From: Deltaproteobacteria bacterium
GTDB taxonomy: Bacteria > Myxococcota_A > Polyangia > JACPQR01
Direction of reading: 5' to 3'
Assembly (NCBI GenBank): GCA_016190375.1
Contig: JACPQR010000174.1
Location: 1-44,618, forward strand
Length of the DNA stretch: 44,618 nt
Shown: positions 20,210 to 28,653 of the stretch, one piece after another
Position numbering within the stretch: position 1 is the stretch's first letter
Layout of the letters: every line of letters begins with the position of its first letter
Translations under genes and position numbers: made by a program
Notes under the pieces: model-generated
The model's database searches: none
What the model was told of the DNA's origin: nothing
The model's input: only the letters and a program-made list of their open reading frames with translations

Positions 20210-23200
20210 AAGACCCTCTTCTGCTCGCCCGCGCCGACCCGGATGCTCCGGCGGAAACGATGCCCATCTGGATCGATGAGCGTCAGCGACACCCTTCCGG
20301 CTGCAACCTCCACGTTGGCGACGGGCGTTGTCCCGACGTCGCGGCCCGACACGAGCACGTGCGACCACGGCTCGGTATTGATGAACAGCCTCGCCGTGCC
20401 GGCGCCGGGCTCGTCGCGGGGTCCGGTCCCGAACTGCTGAGCGCGCGGTCCGGGCTCGCGACGCTGTGCTTGGTCCCCAGCGATTTGCGCTCGGTGGGGA
20501 CGCCGCGATTCGCTACCGCCCGGCGAGCGCTTCGTCGCCGCCACGCGCTCCGGGGGCGCAACCTGCTGTGGCGTGTCGGACGGCGGCGTTGCCTCCGGCC
20601 GCTGCCCCTGCTCCACGCCGGGCACCGGCGGAACATCGGCAGGCGGCGTTTGGCCCGCGCTCGGCTCGGTCGTGGGCCGCGCGTTCGGCTCGGCGACCAT
20701 CGGTGGCTCGGGTCGGGCCTGCGTCACATCCGCCTCGACCGGCGCGCTCGTCGCCGCCTGACGCGACGCGGCCCACAAGCCCGCCGCCCCCGCGATCAGG
20801 ACGACCAGCATCCCTGCGAGGAGCACGGCCGCCCGCGGACGCGAGGGCGAGACCACCTTGCTCGGCTTGACGCCGGGAGCGGTGATCGGCGACGGCGCGC
20901 CCAGGGGAGGGCCGAAGATTGGCTTCGCGTGGGGCAGCGCGGCCGGATCGGGAAGGATGACGGTGGAGCCCATGCCCTCCGCGACGACGACGGAAGGCTC
21001 GGGAGGTCCGACCGGCTTGACCCGGGTGGCCGCGTCGTCGTCCCGAGCGTGGGGCGTTGGAACGAGCGGGGACGAAGCCACGTCCGTGAGAGCAGCCTGC
21101 GCCTCGGCGGCGGAGGGTAGAGGCGCGGGCCGAACGGCGACGCGCGTGGCCGCGTCGTCCGGATCCGTCGCGCCGGTCGCGAGCTTCGACGGCGGCGTTG
21201 CCTGGTCGTCGATCGGCGCCTGGGGACCAGGCAGAGGAGCGCCGCGCACGACCGTTTCCTTTGCGTCCTCGTCGGGCGGCCGCCTCGGAGAGATCCGCGG
21301 CGCGGTCGCGCGCTCGGCGGGATCCGCCGGCAAGTCATCCGGAAACGACACGATCTCCAGATCGGCCGTCCTCAGTGGCACGGTGCTCGTGAACGTGTTC
21401 GAGATACCGCGCCCGGCCAGGGCGCCTTCCTCACACGTCCCCAAGCCGGCGAGGGCCGCGCTAGAGGGCTCGAGCGTCGTCGGCCTTGGGAAAGTGACCG
21501 CCCCGGGCGGCACCGGAGGTCCCGCGGCCGCGAAGATCTCGGGCGCGGGGTCGGGAGGAACTCGAGGCAAGGGCGTCGTTACCGCCGGGACCGCGGGACC
21601 GCTCGCAACCGGAGGCGGCGCCGACTTCATCACCCTGTCGGCGACCGGAGATCGCGGTGGATCCGTCGCCGGCTTCGGGGCGGCGGGTCGCCCAGCCGTG
21701 GGGCGTGGCGGGTCGCGCGTCGGTTGCGGCAGTGCCTTTGGCGAGAGCGGCGACGGCGCGGCCGAGAACGCCGGCATGTCGGGCTCCGTCGGGTCCGGCA
21801 GGGCCGCGATCTTGGCCGCCAGGAGCCGGACCTGACCCGGCGAGTCGAGCCGCGGCTCCGGCTCCGTCTTCTCGACGTCGTCGGTGTATGCCCTGGCGTT
21901 CGGGTCCGCGAGGGTCTTCTCCTCCTCGTCCTCCGGGGGAGCAGGGCCGCGGCCGGTCGGGCCGTCGGGCGCGCGTGGCCCCGGGGTCTTTCGCTCGGCG
22001 AGCCGCGCGGCGGCCGCCTCGAGCGCTGAGCCCCTGGCCGGCGTCGCCTCTGGATCGGCAAAGACGGGTCTCGGAGCCGTCGTCTTTTCGAAGTCGTCCT
22101 CCGGCTCCGCGGCGCCCAGCCTCGTGGTGGGTCTCCTGCCGGGCCGCTCCGGCGGCAACGGAGTCCTGTGTGGCGCAGCCGTCGGTCTGACCGGCGGAGG
22201 AGGCGCATCTGCAGTCCCTCCCAGGGGCACGGTCTCTCGATCGCGCGGGGGCGAGGCGTCCTCTTCGGCTCGAGGTGGCTCGGTCGCGGCCCGCGACGAC
22301 AGCACGATGAACGCCTGCGGCATCGTGTCACGCCCCTCGGGGTGCGCCGTCACGTCCGGAATCGATACCCGTCCGGCGTCCTGGCGTCGGACCGAGGTGA
22401 TGTCGTATGGATCGGATTCCCGCGCCGCCAGCGCGCCTTCGCCCCGGGGCTGCTTGCGGGACCCGGGATGCGCGAGGACGTCCCTCACGTACTCGCCCAC
22501 GAGCATGGGGCTCGCGACGAGGCCGTTCTGGGTGAGGAAGCGCTCGAGCACGAGCAGCATGGTCTCGGCCGATGCGTAGCGCTGGTCCGGGTCCTTGTGG
22601 ATCGCGCGCATCACGATCGCTTCCAGAGCCTCGGGAACCCATGGAGCCCGCGCGCGAAGCGAATCGACCTCCGAGGTGCACACCGCGCGAATCAGCTCGG
22701 CGACCGTCTTGTGCCGGAAGAGCGGCTCGCCCGAGAGCATCTCGTACAGGCAGACCCCGAGCGCGTACAGGTCGACGCGCTGGGTGACGACGCCGTCGAA
22801 CTGCTCCGGCGCCATGTACGCGAACTTCCCTTTGAGCGTGGTCGAGTGCGTCTCCGGGTTGCGGTGGATCGCCTTCGCGATCCCGAAGTCGACGAGCTTC
22901 ACCGAGCCGTCCCGCGCGACGAGGATGTTGGGAGGGGACACGTCGCGGTGCACCAGCCCCAGGGGGTTTTGCTCATCGTCCGTCAGGGCGTGGGCGTACG
23001 CGAGCCCGGCCGCCACCCCGCACGTGATGCGAACCGCGATCGCCTTGGGCACGGGCTTTTGCGACTGCTGCAGGATGGTCTGCAAGCTCGGGCCGTCGAC
23101 GTACTCGAGCGCGATGTAGTACGTGTCCCCCTCGCGACCGAAGTCGTACATGTGGACGATGTTGGGGTGGGTCAGGCGGATCGCCAGCCTCGCCTCCTCC

Positions 23201-23385
23201 GTGAACATCGCCACGAACTCGCGATCCTCGGAGAGGTGAGGGAGGATCCGCTTGATCACGAGGTTGCGCTCGATTCCGGTCCTGGAGGGCTGCCGGGCGA
23301 GGAAGACCTCGGCCATCCCGCCCTGCGCCAACCGCTGCAGGAGCGTATAGGGCCCGAAGCTCCGGGGCAGCTTGGGGGCCAGCAT
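20191..23385 (-). CDS. Ser/Thr protein kinase with PEGA tail
   Basis: The Hanks-type kinase domain occupies the first ~280 residues: LAQGGMAEVFLA P-loop, VIKRIL lysine, GLVHRDVSPPNIL catalytic loop, VDFGIAK and AYMAPEQF. A ~570-residue Pro/Ala/Glu-rich low-complexity region follows. One membrane helix (AAVLLAGMLVVLIAGAAGLW) and a C-terminal PEGA domain (INTEPWSHVLVSGRDVGTTPVANVEV) end the protein. VSPPN replaces the usual LKPxN, as in many myxobacterial kinases. I take the ATG at 23385, ten bases after a TATAAT; an ATG at 23397 or GTG at 23409 would add 4 or 8 residues. It probably couples an envelope signal to cytoplasmic phosphorylation read by FHA proteins. Confidence 0.9.
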   Translation of the reverse strand: MLAPKLPRSFGPYTLLQRLAQGGMAEVFLARQPSRTGIERNLVIKRILPHLSEDREFVAMFTEEARLAIRLTHPNIVHMYDFGREGDTYYIALEYVDGPSLQTILQQSQKPVPKAIAVRITCGVAAGLAYAHALTDDEQNPLGLVHRDVSPPNILVARDGSVKLVDFGIAKAIHRNPETHSTTLKGKFAYMAPEQFDGVVTQRVDLYALGVCLYEMLSGEPLFRHKTVAELIRAVCTSEVDSLRARAPWVPEALEAIVMRAIHKDPDQRYASAETMLLVLERFLTQNGLVASPMLVGEYVRDVLAHPGSRKQPRGEGALAARESDPYDITSVRRQDAGRVSIPDVTAHPEGRDTMPQAFIVLSSRAATEPPRAEEDASPPRDRETVPLGGTADAPPPPVRPTAAPHRTPLPPERPGRRPTTRLGAAEPEDDFEKTTAPRPVFADPEATPARGSALEAAAARLAERKTPGPRAPDGPTGRGPAPPEDEEEKTLADPNARAYTDDVEKTEPEPRLDSPGQVRLLAAKIAALPDPTEPDMPAFSAAPSPLSPKALPQPTRDPPRPTAGRPAAPKPATDPPRSPVADRVMKSAPPPVASGPAVPAVTTPLPRVPPDPAPEIFAAAGPPVPPGAVTFPRPTTLEPSSAALAGLGTCEEGALAGRGISNTFTSTVPLRTADLEIVSFPDDLPADPAERATAPRISPRRPPDEDAKETVVRGAPLPGPQAPIDDQATPPSKLATGATDPDDAATRVAVRPAPLPSAAEAQAALTDVASSPLVPTPHARDDDAATRVKPVGPPEPSVVVAEGMGSTVILPDPAALPHAKPIFGPPLGAPSPITAPGVKPSKVVSPSRPRAAVLLAGMLVVLIAGAAGLWAASRQAATSAPVEADVTQARPEPPMVAEPNARPTTEPSAGQTPPADVPPVPGVEQGQRPEATPPSDTPQQVAPPERVAATKRSPGGSESRRPHRAQIAGDQAQRREPGPRAQQFGTGPRDEPGAGTARLFINTEPWSHVLVSGRDVGTTPVANVEVAAGRVSLTLIDPDGHRFRRSIRVGAGEQKRVFYQLGE

Positions 23386-23395
23386 CGCGGGTTGC

Positions 23396-23403
23396 ATTAT
23401 AAT
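23396..23403. promoter_or_regulatory. Symmetric ATTATAAT, candidate bidirectional -10
   Basis: The palindrome ATTATAAT gives a perfect TATAAT on both strands. On the plus strand it ends eight bases before the ATG at 23412. On the minus strand it ends ten bases before the ATG at 23385. Neither gene has a Shine-Dalgarno sequence. Confidence 0.5.
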
Positions 23404-23411
23404 CGCCACGA

Positions 23412-24302
23412 ATGCTTACGGCGAATCGGCGGCGCTCCCGTCTCCCCCTTCTCTGGGCAGCGGCCCTGCTCCTCTGGTCAGGCCCCGGGTGGGCTGATGA
23501 TCCGCTGCCCGACGTGGCGCAGATGGTGCGGGAGCTCAGGTACGAGGCGGCGCTCGAGCGGACCGAGGAGCTTCGGCAAGCCCCCTCGACCAGCCCGGCG
23601 CTGCGCCTGCGCGCGACCGAGCTCGCGGCTCTCGCCCATCTCGGCCTCGGCGCCGACGGCCGTGCTCGCGAGGCGTTCATGCTGCTCCTCACGCTCGATC
23701 CGGGATACGCGCTGACCGATCAGCGGCCGTCGCCCAGGATCGTCGAGGTCTTCCAGAGCGTCCGTCAGTCGCTCGGATCCGCCGAGCCGCGAACCGGCCT
23801 GGTCGTTGCCGTCGCCGCGCCCCCGCTCGACGGATCGCCGGCCGCCGCCACGGCGCGGCCGGAGGGTGAGCACGCCATCGTTCGAGTCGTCTTCCATGCG
23901 GTTGTCGACGGCCGACCGGCAGACGTGGAAGCCGGACGCGAGGGCCCTGGGTGGCGCGCCGAGATTCCGGTTGCGGATCGCGCCACGGCGTTGCGCCTCG
24001 AGGTCGTGGCGCGCGGCTTCGCGCCATCAGGGCGGCTCGCCGCGGTCTCCCCAGTGGCCCGCGTTTCCGCCAGGTCGGACTTCGGCGACGAAGAGACGGA
24101 CCACGCCGAGTCGGGCGGCTCCGACGGACCGATAACCGAGACTCCACATGGTGACGACGAAGGCGGCGTCGCCGGAAGATGGTGGTTCTGGACCGCGGTC
24201 GGCGCCGTGGTGATAGGCGGTGCGGCGACGGCGATAGTGCTCACGACCGGCGGGACCGACCCGGCCCGAAGCGGCGACCTGGGGGACGTCACGCTTCGGT
24301 GA
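23412..24302 (+). CDS. Secreted TPR-like protein with C-terminal membrane helix
   Basis: The 296-residue protein has a signal peptide (RRRSRLPLLWAAALLLWSGPGWA) and a helical ~110-residue region resembling the myxobacterial TPR-type domain that ends ALTDQRPSPRIVEVFQSVR. A beta-rich middle part (VRVVFHAVVDGRPADVE) and one membrane helix near residues 257-280 (WWFWTAVGAVVIGGAATAIVL) follow. It is divergent from the kinase and may share its control element. A role with the kinase in envelope sensing is a guess from position only. Confidence 0.75.
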   Translation: MLTANRRRSRLPLLWAAALLLWSGPGWADDPLPDVAQMVRELRYEAALERTEELRQAPSTSPALRLRATELAALAHLGLGADGRAREAFMLLLTLDPGYALTDQRPSPRIVEVFQSVRQSLGSAEPRTGLVVAVAAPPLDGSPAAATARPEGEHAIVRVVFHAVVDGRPADVEAGREGPGWRAEIPVADRATALRLEVVARGFAPSGRLAAVSPVARVSARSDFGDEETDHAESGGSDGPITETPHGDDEGGVAGRWWFWTAVGAVVIGGAATAIVLTTGGTDPARSGDLGDVTLR

Positions 24303-24469
24303 GGCACCGGGGTCCGGGGTCCCCGGCAGGCGCGTTTTCGGCGTCACCCGGCGGTTCCGGGGGTGTTCATTCGCGTGCATTCGCCCCGGGGACGGTCGGC
24401 GCCGGCCCCGCGGGAGCGTGGCACGGCCATGGCACTCGAACGAGCGATCCCGGTACCGGAGAGGACAGG

Positions 24470-25810
24470 ATGCCCCATCGCCTGCTCGCATTGGTGGTCG
24501 CGCTCTCGGCTGTCGCGCTGGGTGGGTGCCCGAACGATGTGGGGTTTGGTGGGGCCCTTCCCGGCGAGCCGGGTGAGGATCCGAACCCCGACGAGGATCC
24601 GATCGATGACCCGGCGCTCAGCGATCCGTACTACTGCTGCGATCCCGACGAGCCTCGGTGCGTTTGCCCGGGCTTCTGGCATTGCACCGATGGGGTCGCC
24701 GGCAAGGTATGCCACCAGTCCAACCCGCAGCTCCCGGACGATGGCGGCGACGGCCCGTGGCTCTGCGCGTACGAAGACGATCTGATCGTCTGTTCGGGCG
24801 CCGCCGAGGATCATCCTGACGCCGGAGACGAAGACGCCTGGACCTGCACCGAGAACGCGGGCGAAGGCTCGATCGAGTGCAGCCGCGAGGCTGGTCGTGA
24901 CGACTATCCCGACGAGGAGAGCGAGAGCGGGTGGGACTGCAGCTTCTCGGACGGAAACGAGATGCGCGCCTGCCGTGAGGCAGGCGAGGACAGCCCGGAT
25001 CAGGGCGAGTGGGAATGCGTGACTGCGGCCGATGGGCGAACGCGGTGCCGCAACGAGAACCCCGAGACCCCCGACGATGGCGAGTGGGATTGCGTCCAGG
25101 TCGACGGCCGCGACGTCTGCGAGGGCGATCACTTCCCCGAGGACGGCGCCGGAGTCGGCTGGGATTGCCAGTCGGTGGGCGAGCTCGTGCGCTGCCAGGA
25201 CGGCGAGGGGCAGCACCCCGACGCGGGCGGCATCGGGGGGTGGGACTGCGCGTGGGGCGAGAACGGGGGTCTCACCTGTCTGGACAACCCGGGCGGCGGC
25301 GACGACGTCGGCGGCGAGGGCGAGGGAGAGGGCGAGAACCCCGACGAGGGCGACGACAACCCCGGCGGCGAGGGCGAAGGGGAAGGCGAGGGCGAGGGCG
25401 AGGACGAAGGCGATCTGGACTGCAACTGCGTGGCGGGCGCGACTCGCTACTGCGACGAGCCCGAGTACTGCCTGTGGGGAGCGCAGGTCTGCGTCGAGCG
25501 AGGCGGCGTTCGTGACTGGGGCGACTGTGTGGAGACCAACATCCCGGCGGGCTGCGAGCCCGGAGGCGCATTCGCTCAGGACTTCGACTGGCACTACGAG
25601 GACGGCTTCTGGGACAACTGGATGACGCGCGCCAACGACTGGGACGGCGACGGCGTGATCAGGTACGCGCCGGACTGGTGGTTCAACCCGGCGGGCGAGG
25701 ACTGCGCGATCCGACGCGGCGAGTGCGCCCAGGACATGTGGGACCTGGACCAGGACGGCGACAACCAGGAGAGCATCGGCGACTGCGCCGACATCCAAGC
25801 CTGCGTCTGA
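24470..25810 (+). CDS. Cys-rich lipoprotein with Glu-Gly linker
   Basis: The 446-residue lipoprotein has lipobox SAVALGGC (Cys20). About seven ~30-residue modules follow, of the form G-W-D/E-C-x6-G-x4-C-x8-PD (for example GEWECVTAADGRTRC). A Gly-Glu linker lies near residues 283-320. The C-terminal Cys/Trp domain includes CNCVAGATRYCDEPEYCLWG and ends with FDWHYEDGFWDNWMTRANDWDGDGV. The repeated W-x-C modules differ from those of the other lipoproteins here. GAGAGGA upstream of the ATG is the ribosome site. Surface structural or adhesive function is inferred; no catalytic motif is seen. Confidence 0.8.
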   Translation: MPHRLLALVVALSAVALGGCPNDVGFGGALPGEPGEDPNPDEDPIDDPALSDPYYCCDPDEPRCVCPGFWHCTDGVAGKVCHQSNPQLPDDGGDGPWLCAYEDDLIVCSGAAEDHPDAGDEDAWTCTENAGEGSIECSREAGRDDYPDEESESGWDCSFSDGNEMRACREAGEDSPDQGEWECVTAADGRTRCRNENPETPDDGEWDCVQVDGRDVCEGDHFPEDGAGVGWDCQSVGELVRCQDGEGQHPDAGGIGGWDCAWGENGGLTCLDNPGGGDDVGGEGEGEGENPDEGDDNPGGEGEGEGEGEGEDEGDLDCNCVAGATRYCDEPEYCLWGAQVCVERGGVRDWGDCVETNIPAGCEPGGAFAQDFDWHYEDGFWDNWMTRANDWDGDGVIRYAPDWWFNPAGEDCAIRRGECAQDMWDLDQDGDNQESIGDCADIQACV

Positions 25811-25811
25811 C

Positions 25812-26068
25812 GATCGGGGACATCAAGATCGGGGACACGCACCCTACCAGTAAGTACATGAGACCACAAGTCTTTCAGACACAACCGCGCGTTTTGCCGG
25901 CCGCGCCACCAGCTCCAGCCCATCGCCCGACAGATCGCGCGGTTGCTCCTAAAAACGACGCTGTTTCGCGTGGTTGGAGAGCGGGTGCGTGTCCCCGCTC
26001 TGGCGGGTGCGTGTCCCCGCTCTGGCGGTTCGTGTCCCCGTTCTGGCGGCGTTGCTGTCCCCGCTCCG
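25812..26068. repeat. Inverted and tandem GTGTCCCCG repeat patch
   Basis: GATCGGGGACA occurs twice (25812-25822, 25827-25837) and is followed by GGGGACACGCACCC (25831-25844). Its exact inverse GGGTGCGTGTCCCC recurs at 25983 and 26005, within four tandem units of 21-23 bp at 25981-26068, the first two identical. The ~130 bp between the inverted parts carry no convincing gene. It resembles a REP/MITE-like relic and fills the gap before flgA. Confidence 0.7.
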
Positions 26069-26160
26069 GCGAGCGTCATGGAACCGTCCAGAGCGACGGA
26101 AGACCGACTGCCGGACTGGTCCCCTCGCCGAAAGATTGAGGGAAAACTCGATCCCGCTGA

Positions 26161-26176
26161 TGGCACGAGGCGTGCT
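26161..26176 (+). promoter_or_regulatory. Weak sigma-54-like -24/-12 before flgA
   Basis: TGGCACGAGGCGTGCT has GG and GC exactly ten bases apart, as in sigma-54 promoters (TGGCAC-N5-TTGC), with GTGC in place of TTGC. The predicted start would fall within a few bases of the flgA start codon, which weakens the case. Confidence 0.3.
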
Positions 26177-26190
26177 GCTTCGACCGGGTG

Positions 26191-26874
26191 ATGCGCGGTG
26201 TTTTTCCCATCGCCCTTCTCCTCGCGTTTCCCGCCTCTGCCCTGGCCCAGGAGCACATCACGCTGGACGAAGTCCTTCCTGCGCTCGCCGGGACCGAGCT
26301 CGGTAGGATCGAGCTCGGTCCGGCCCCGCCCCCAGGCAGCTCGAGGACGGTCCGTGGCAGCGAGGTGAGGGCAGCCCTGCGCGCCCAGGGTCGCGACGCT
26401 CGAGGTCTCGCGATCCCCTCGGCCACGCGTGTCCGCAGGGACGTTCGCCGGATTGCCAGGTCCGAGCTCGAAGCGCTGGTCCGGCCGCGGCTGGACGAGG
26501 CCATCGCCCCGTGTCGCGCGGGCGAGGTCGAGCTCCCCGATTCGGTGAGCCTCGCCACCGGCGAGGTGAGCGTGGCGATCGAGGCCTCGGCTCCCTCGCG
26601 GAGCGGCCGCGTCGCCGCGGCGGTGGTGCTCGCCTCCGGCGGACGCGAGACCCGTCTGACGGTCTCGGCCGCGGCGAGCTGTCCGCCGCCGATCGTGAGC
26701 CCGGGTGCCCGGGTCTCGATAATCGCCCGGTTCGGGAACGTCACCGCGTCGGCACCGGGAGTCGCCATGCAGCCCGGGCGGGTCGGCGACGTCATCCGGG
26801 TCACCAACCGTTCGACTCGCGCCTCCCTGATGGCCCGCATCGAGAGCGGCGACACCGTGAGGGTCGTCCAATGA
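26191..26874 (+). CDS. flgA: FlgA, P-ring assembly chaperone
   Basis: The 227-residue periplasmic protein has a signal peptide MRGVFPIALLLAFPASALA and a C-terminal SAF-type domain (VSPGARVSIIARFGNVTASAPGVAMQPGRVGDVIRVTNRSTRASLMARIESGD in segments). This matches FlgA, which assists FlgI ring formation. A GTG directly upstream (26188) is an alternative start. The stop overlaps the flgH ATG as ATGA. It is the first gene of the flagellar run. The rod genes flgF and flgG, usually just upstream, are absent and a repeat patch sits there instead. Confidence 0.88.
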   Translation: MRGVFPIALLLAFPASALAQEHITLDEVLPALAGTELGRIELGPAPPPGSSRTVRGSEVRAALRAQGRDARGLAIPSATRVRRDVRRIARSELEALVRPRLDEAIAPCRAGEVELPDSVSLATGEVSVAIEASAPSRSGRVAAAVVLASGGRETRLTVSAAASCPPPIVSPGARVSIIARFGNVTASAPGVAMQPGRVGDVIRVTNRSTRASLMARIESGDTVRVVQ

Positions 26875-27560
26875 AACGAATGCTCGCATTGGGGGCGATG
26901 GGGTTGGTCTTCGCGGCCTGCGGCCCTTCGCACATCCGTCCCTTCACGCCCCGGACTCGCAACTACCGGCCCGGCCACTACGACAGCGGCACGCGGCCCG
27001 TCTCCCAGGGGTCACTGTGGCAGGAGAATGGCAGGGCGCTCTTCGCCGACTTCCGCGCCACGCGCGTCGGCGACCTCGTCACGATCCGGATCGACGAGAC
27101 GCCGCAGGCTTCGGGCGACGCGTCGACGCAGACGGACCGCGAGAGCTCGATGACCGCGGGAGCGACGAGCCTGCTCGGGATCACCACGGCCCTGCAGCGC
27201 GCCTACCCGGCGCTCGACCCGACCCAGCTCATCAACCTCGCCACCCAGTCGCAGTTCGACGCCACCGGCGAGACGGGGCGCTCGAGCCGCGTCAGGGCGT
27301 CGATCGCGGTGCGCGTCAAGCGGCACCTTCCGAACGGCGATCTCTACGTCGAGGGCACGAAGGTGCTCCTCGTCAACGAGGAGGAGCTTCACATCTACAT
27401 ATCGGGGGTCATCCGGCCCGAGGACATCGAGCAGGACAACTCGGTCCGGTCGAGCCTGATCGCGGACGCCGAGGTCGAATTCACCGGCCGCGGCATCCTG
27501 ACCGACAACCAGCAGCAGGGGTGGCTCAGCCGACTCCTGTCGAGCATCAACCCGTTCTGA
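26871..27560 (+). CDS. flgH: FlgH, flagellar L-ring lipoprotein
   Basis: The 229-residue protein starts within the flgA stop (ATGA). It has a lipobox GLVFAACG (Cys17), SLWQENGRALFADFRATRVGDLVTIRIDE and the family phrase LPNGDLYVEGTKVLLVNEEE...ISGVIRPEDI. These match FlgH, which forms the outer-membrane L-ring bushing. Length is normal. flgI begins two bases after its stop. Confidence 0.95.
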   Translation: MKRMLALGAMGLVFAACGPSHIRPFTPRTRNYRPGHYDSGTRPVSQGSLWQENGRALFADFRATRVGDLVTIRIDETPQASGDASTQTDRESSMTAGATSLLGITTALQRAYPALDPTQLINLATQSQFDATGETGRSSRVRASIAVRVKRHLPNGDLYVEGTKVLLVNEEELHIYISGVIRPEDIEQDNSVRSSLIADAEVEFTGRGILTDNQQQGWLSRLLSSINPF

Positions 27561-27561
27561 C

Positions 27562-28653
27562 ATGAAGAGAACCGCAATTGCCGTAGTCCTCCTGCTTGCC
27601 GCCATGCCGGCCGGCGCCGCGCGGATCGAGGAGCTTTGCGACGTCCGTGGCGTCCGCCCCAACCAGCTCATCGGCTACGGGCTCGTCGTCGGGCTCGCCG
27701 GGACCGGCGATACCGGTCAAGCTCGTTTCACCGTGCAGAGCACAGCCGCAATGCTGCGCCGGCTCGGTGCGACGATCGACCCGGCCTCCATCCAGACCAA
27801 GAACGCCGCCGCCGTGATGGTCACTGCCACGTTGCCGGCCATGTCGAACCCGGGGACGCGGATCGACGTCACGGTCTCGTCGATGGGCAACGCGCGGAGC
27901 CTCGCGGGCGGCACGCTCCTGCAGGTGCCGCTGTATGGCGCGGACCGGCGGGTCTACGCGGTCGCGCAGGGCCCGCTCCTCATCGGAGGCTTCTCGGCCC
28001 GCGGCAGCAGCGGGTCGTCGGTCACGCAGAATCACATGACCGTCGGCCGCGTGCCCGAAGGGGCGATCGTCGAGCGCCGCGTGGCCCAGCAGGCGGAGCC
28101 GGAGGGCGAGCTCGTCCTGCAGCTGCGCAGCCCCTCCTTCGTCACGGCGCAGCGGATCGTCGAGGCGATCGACGCGGCGATCGGCGAGCACAGCGCCACG
28201 GCGGTCGACGTCTCGACCGTGCGTGTCCGAGCTCCGGAGGCGTTCAGGCGCAACCGCGTGGGGCTCGTCGCGTCGCTCCAGGTGCTCGAGGTCGAGCCCG
28301 ACGCTCCGGCCAGGGTCGTGATCGACGAGCGGACCGGGACCGTGGTCCTGGGCTCGGGTGTCCGGATCTCGGAGGTCGCGATCGCCCAGGGTGGCCTGAC
28401 CGTCCAGATCGCCGAGCAGCCCGCGGTCTCCCAGCCGGCGCCGTTCGGGCGCGGCGACACGACCGTCGTTCCCCAGACGGACATCAACGCCCAGGCGGCG
28501 GCGGGATCGGTCCATCACGTCGCGACCACCGCGAGCCTCGCCGACGTGGTCGCCGCGCTGAACGCGCTCGGCGCGAAGCCGCGCGACATGGTCGCCATCT
28601 TCCAGGCCCTCCGCAGCGCAGGGGCCTTGAGGGCAGAAGTCGAAGTTCAATGA
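27562..28653 (+). CDS. flgI: FlgI, flagellar P-ring protein
   Basis: The 363-residue protein has a signal peptide MKRTAIAVVLLLAAMPAGA and the conserved start of mature FlgI, RIEELCDVRGVRPNQLIGYGLVVGLAGTGD. Also conserved are NAAAVMVTATLP, GQ-like spacing in the middle, and LADVVAALNALGAKPRDMVAIFQALRSAGALRAEVEV at the end. It forms the periplasmic P-ring around the rod. Its TGA overlaps the flgJ ATG (ATGA). Confidence 0.96.
   Translation: MKRTAIAVVLLLAAMPAGAARIEELCDVRGVRPNQLIGYGLVVGLAGTGDTGQARFTVQSTAAMLRRLGATIDPASIQTKNAAAVMVTATLPAMSNPGTRIDVTVSSMGNARSLAGGTLLQVPLYGADRRVYAVAQGPLLIGGFSARGSSGSSVTQNHMTVGRVPEGAIVERRVAQQAEPEGELVLQLRSPSFVTAQRIVEAIDAAIGEHSATAVDVSTVRVRAPEAFRRNRVGLVASLQVLEVEPDAPARVVIDERTGTVVLGSGVRISEVAIAQGGLTVQIAEQPAVSQPAPFGRGDTTVVPQTDINAQAAAGSVHHVATTASLADVVAALNALGAKPRDMVAIFQALRSAGALRAEVEVQ

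Noticed and set aside
25594..26889. 431-residue minus-strand frame through the repeat patch and flgA, considered as a decayed transposase
   Set aside because: No transposase motif could be identified; the part over flgA is a shadow, and the repeat patch itself explains the periodic Pro/Gly/Arg sequence.
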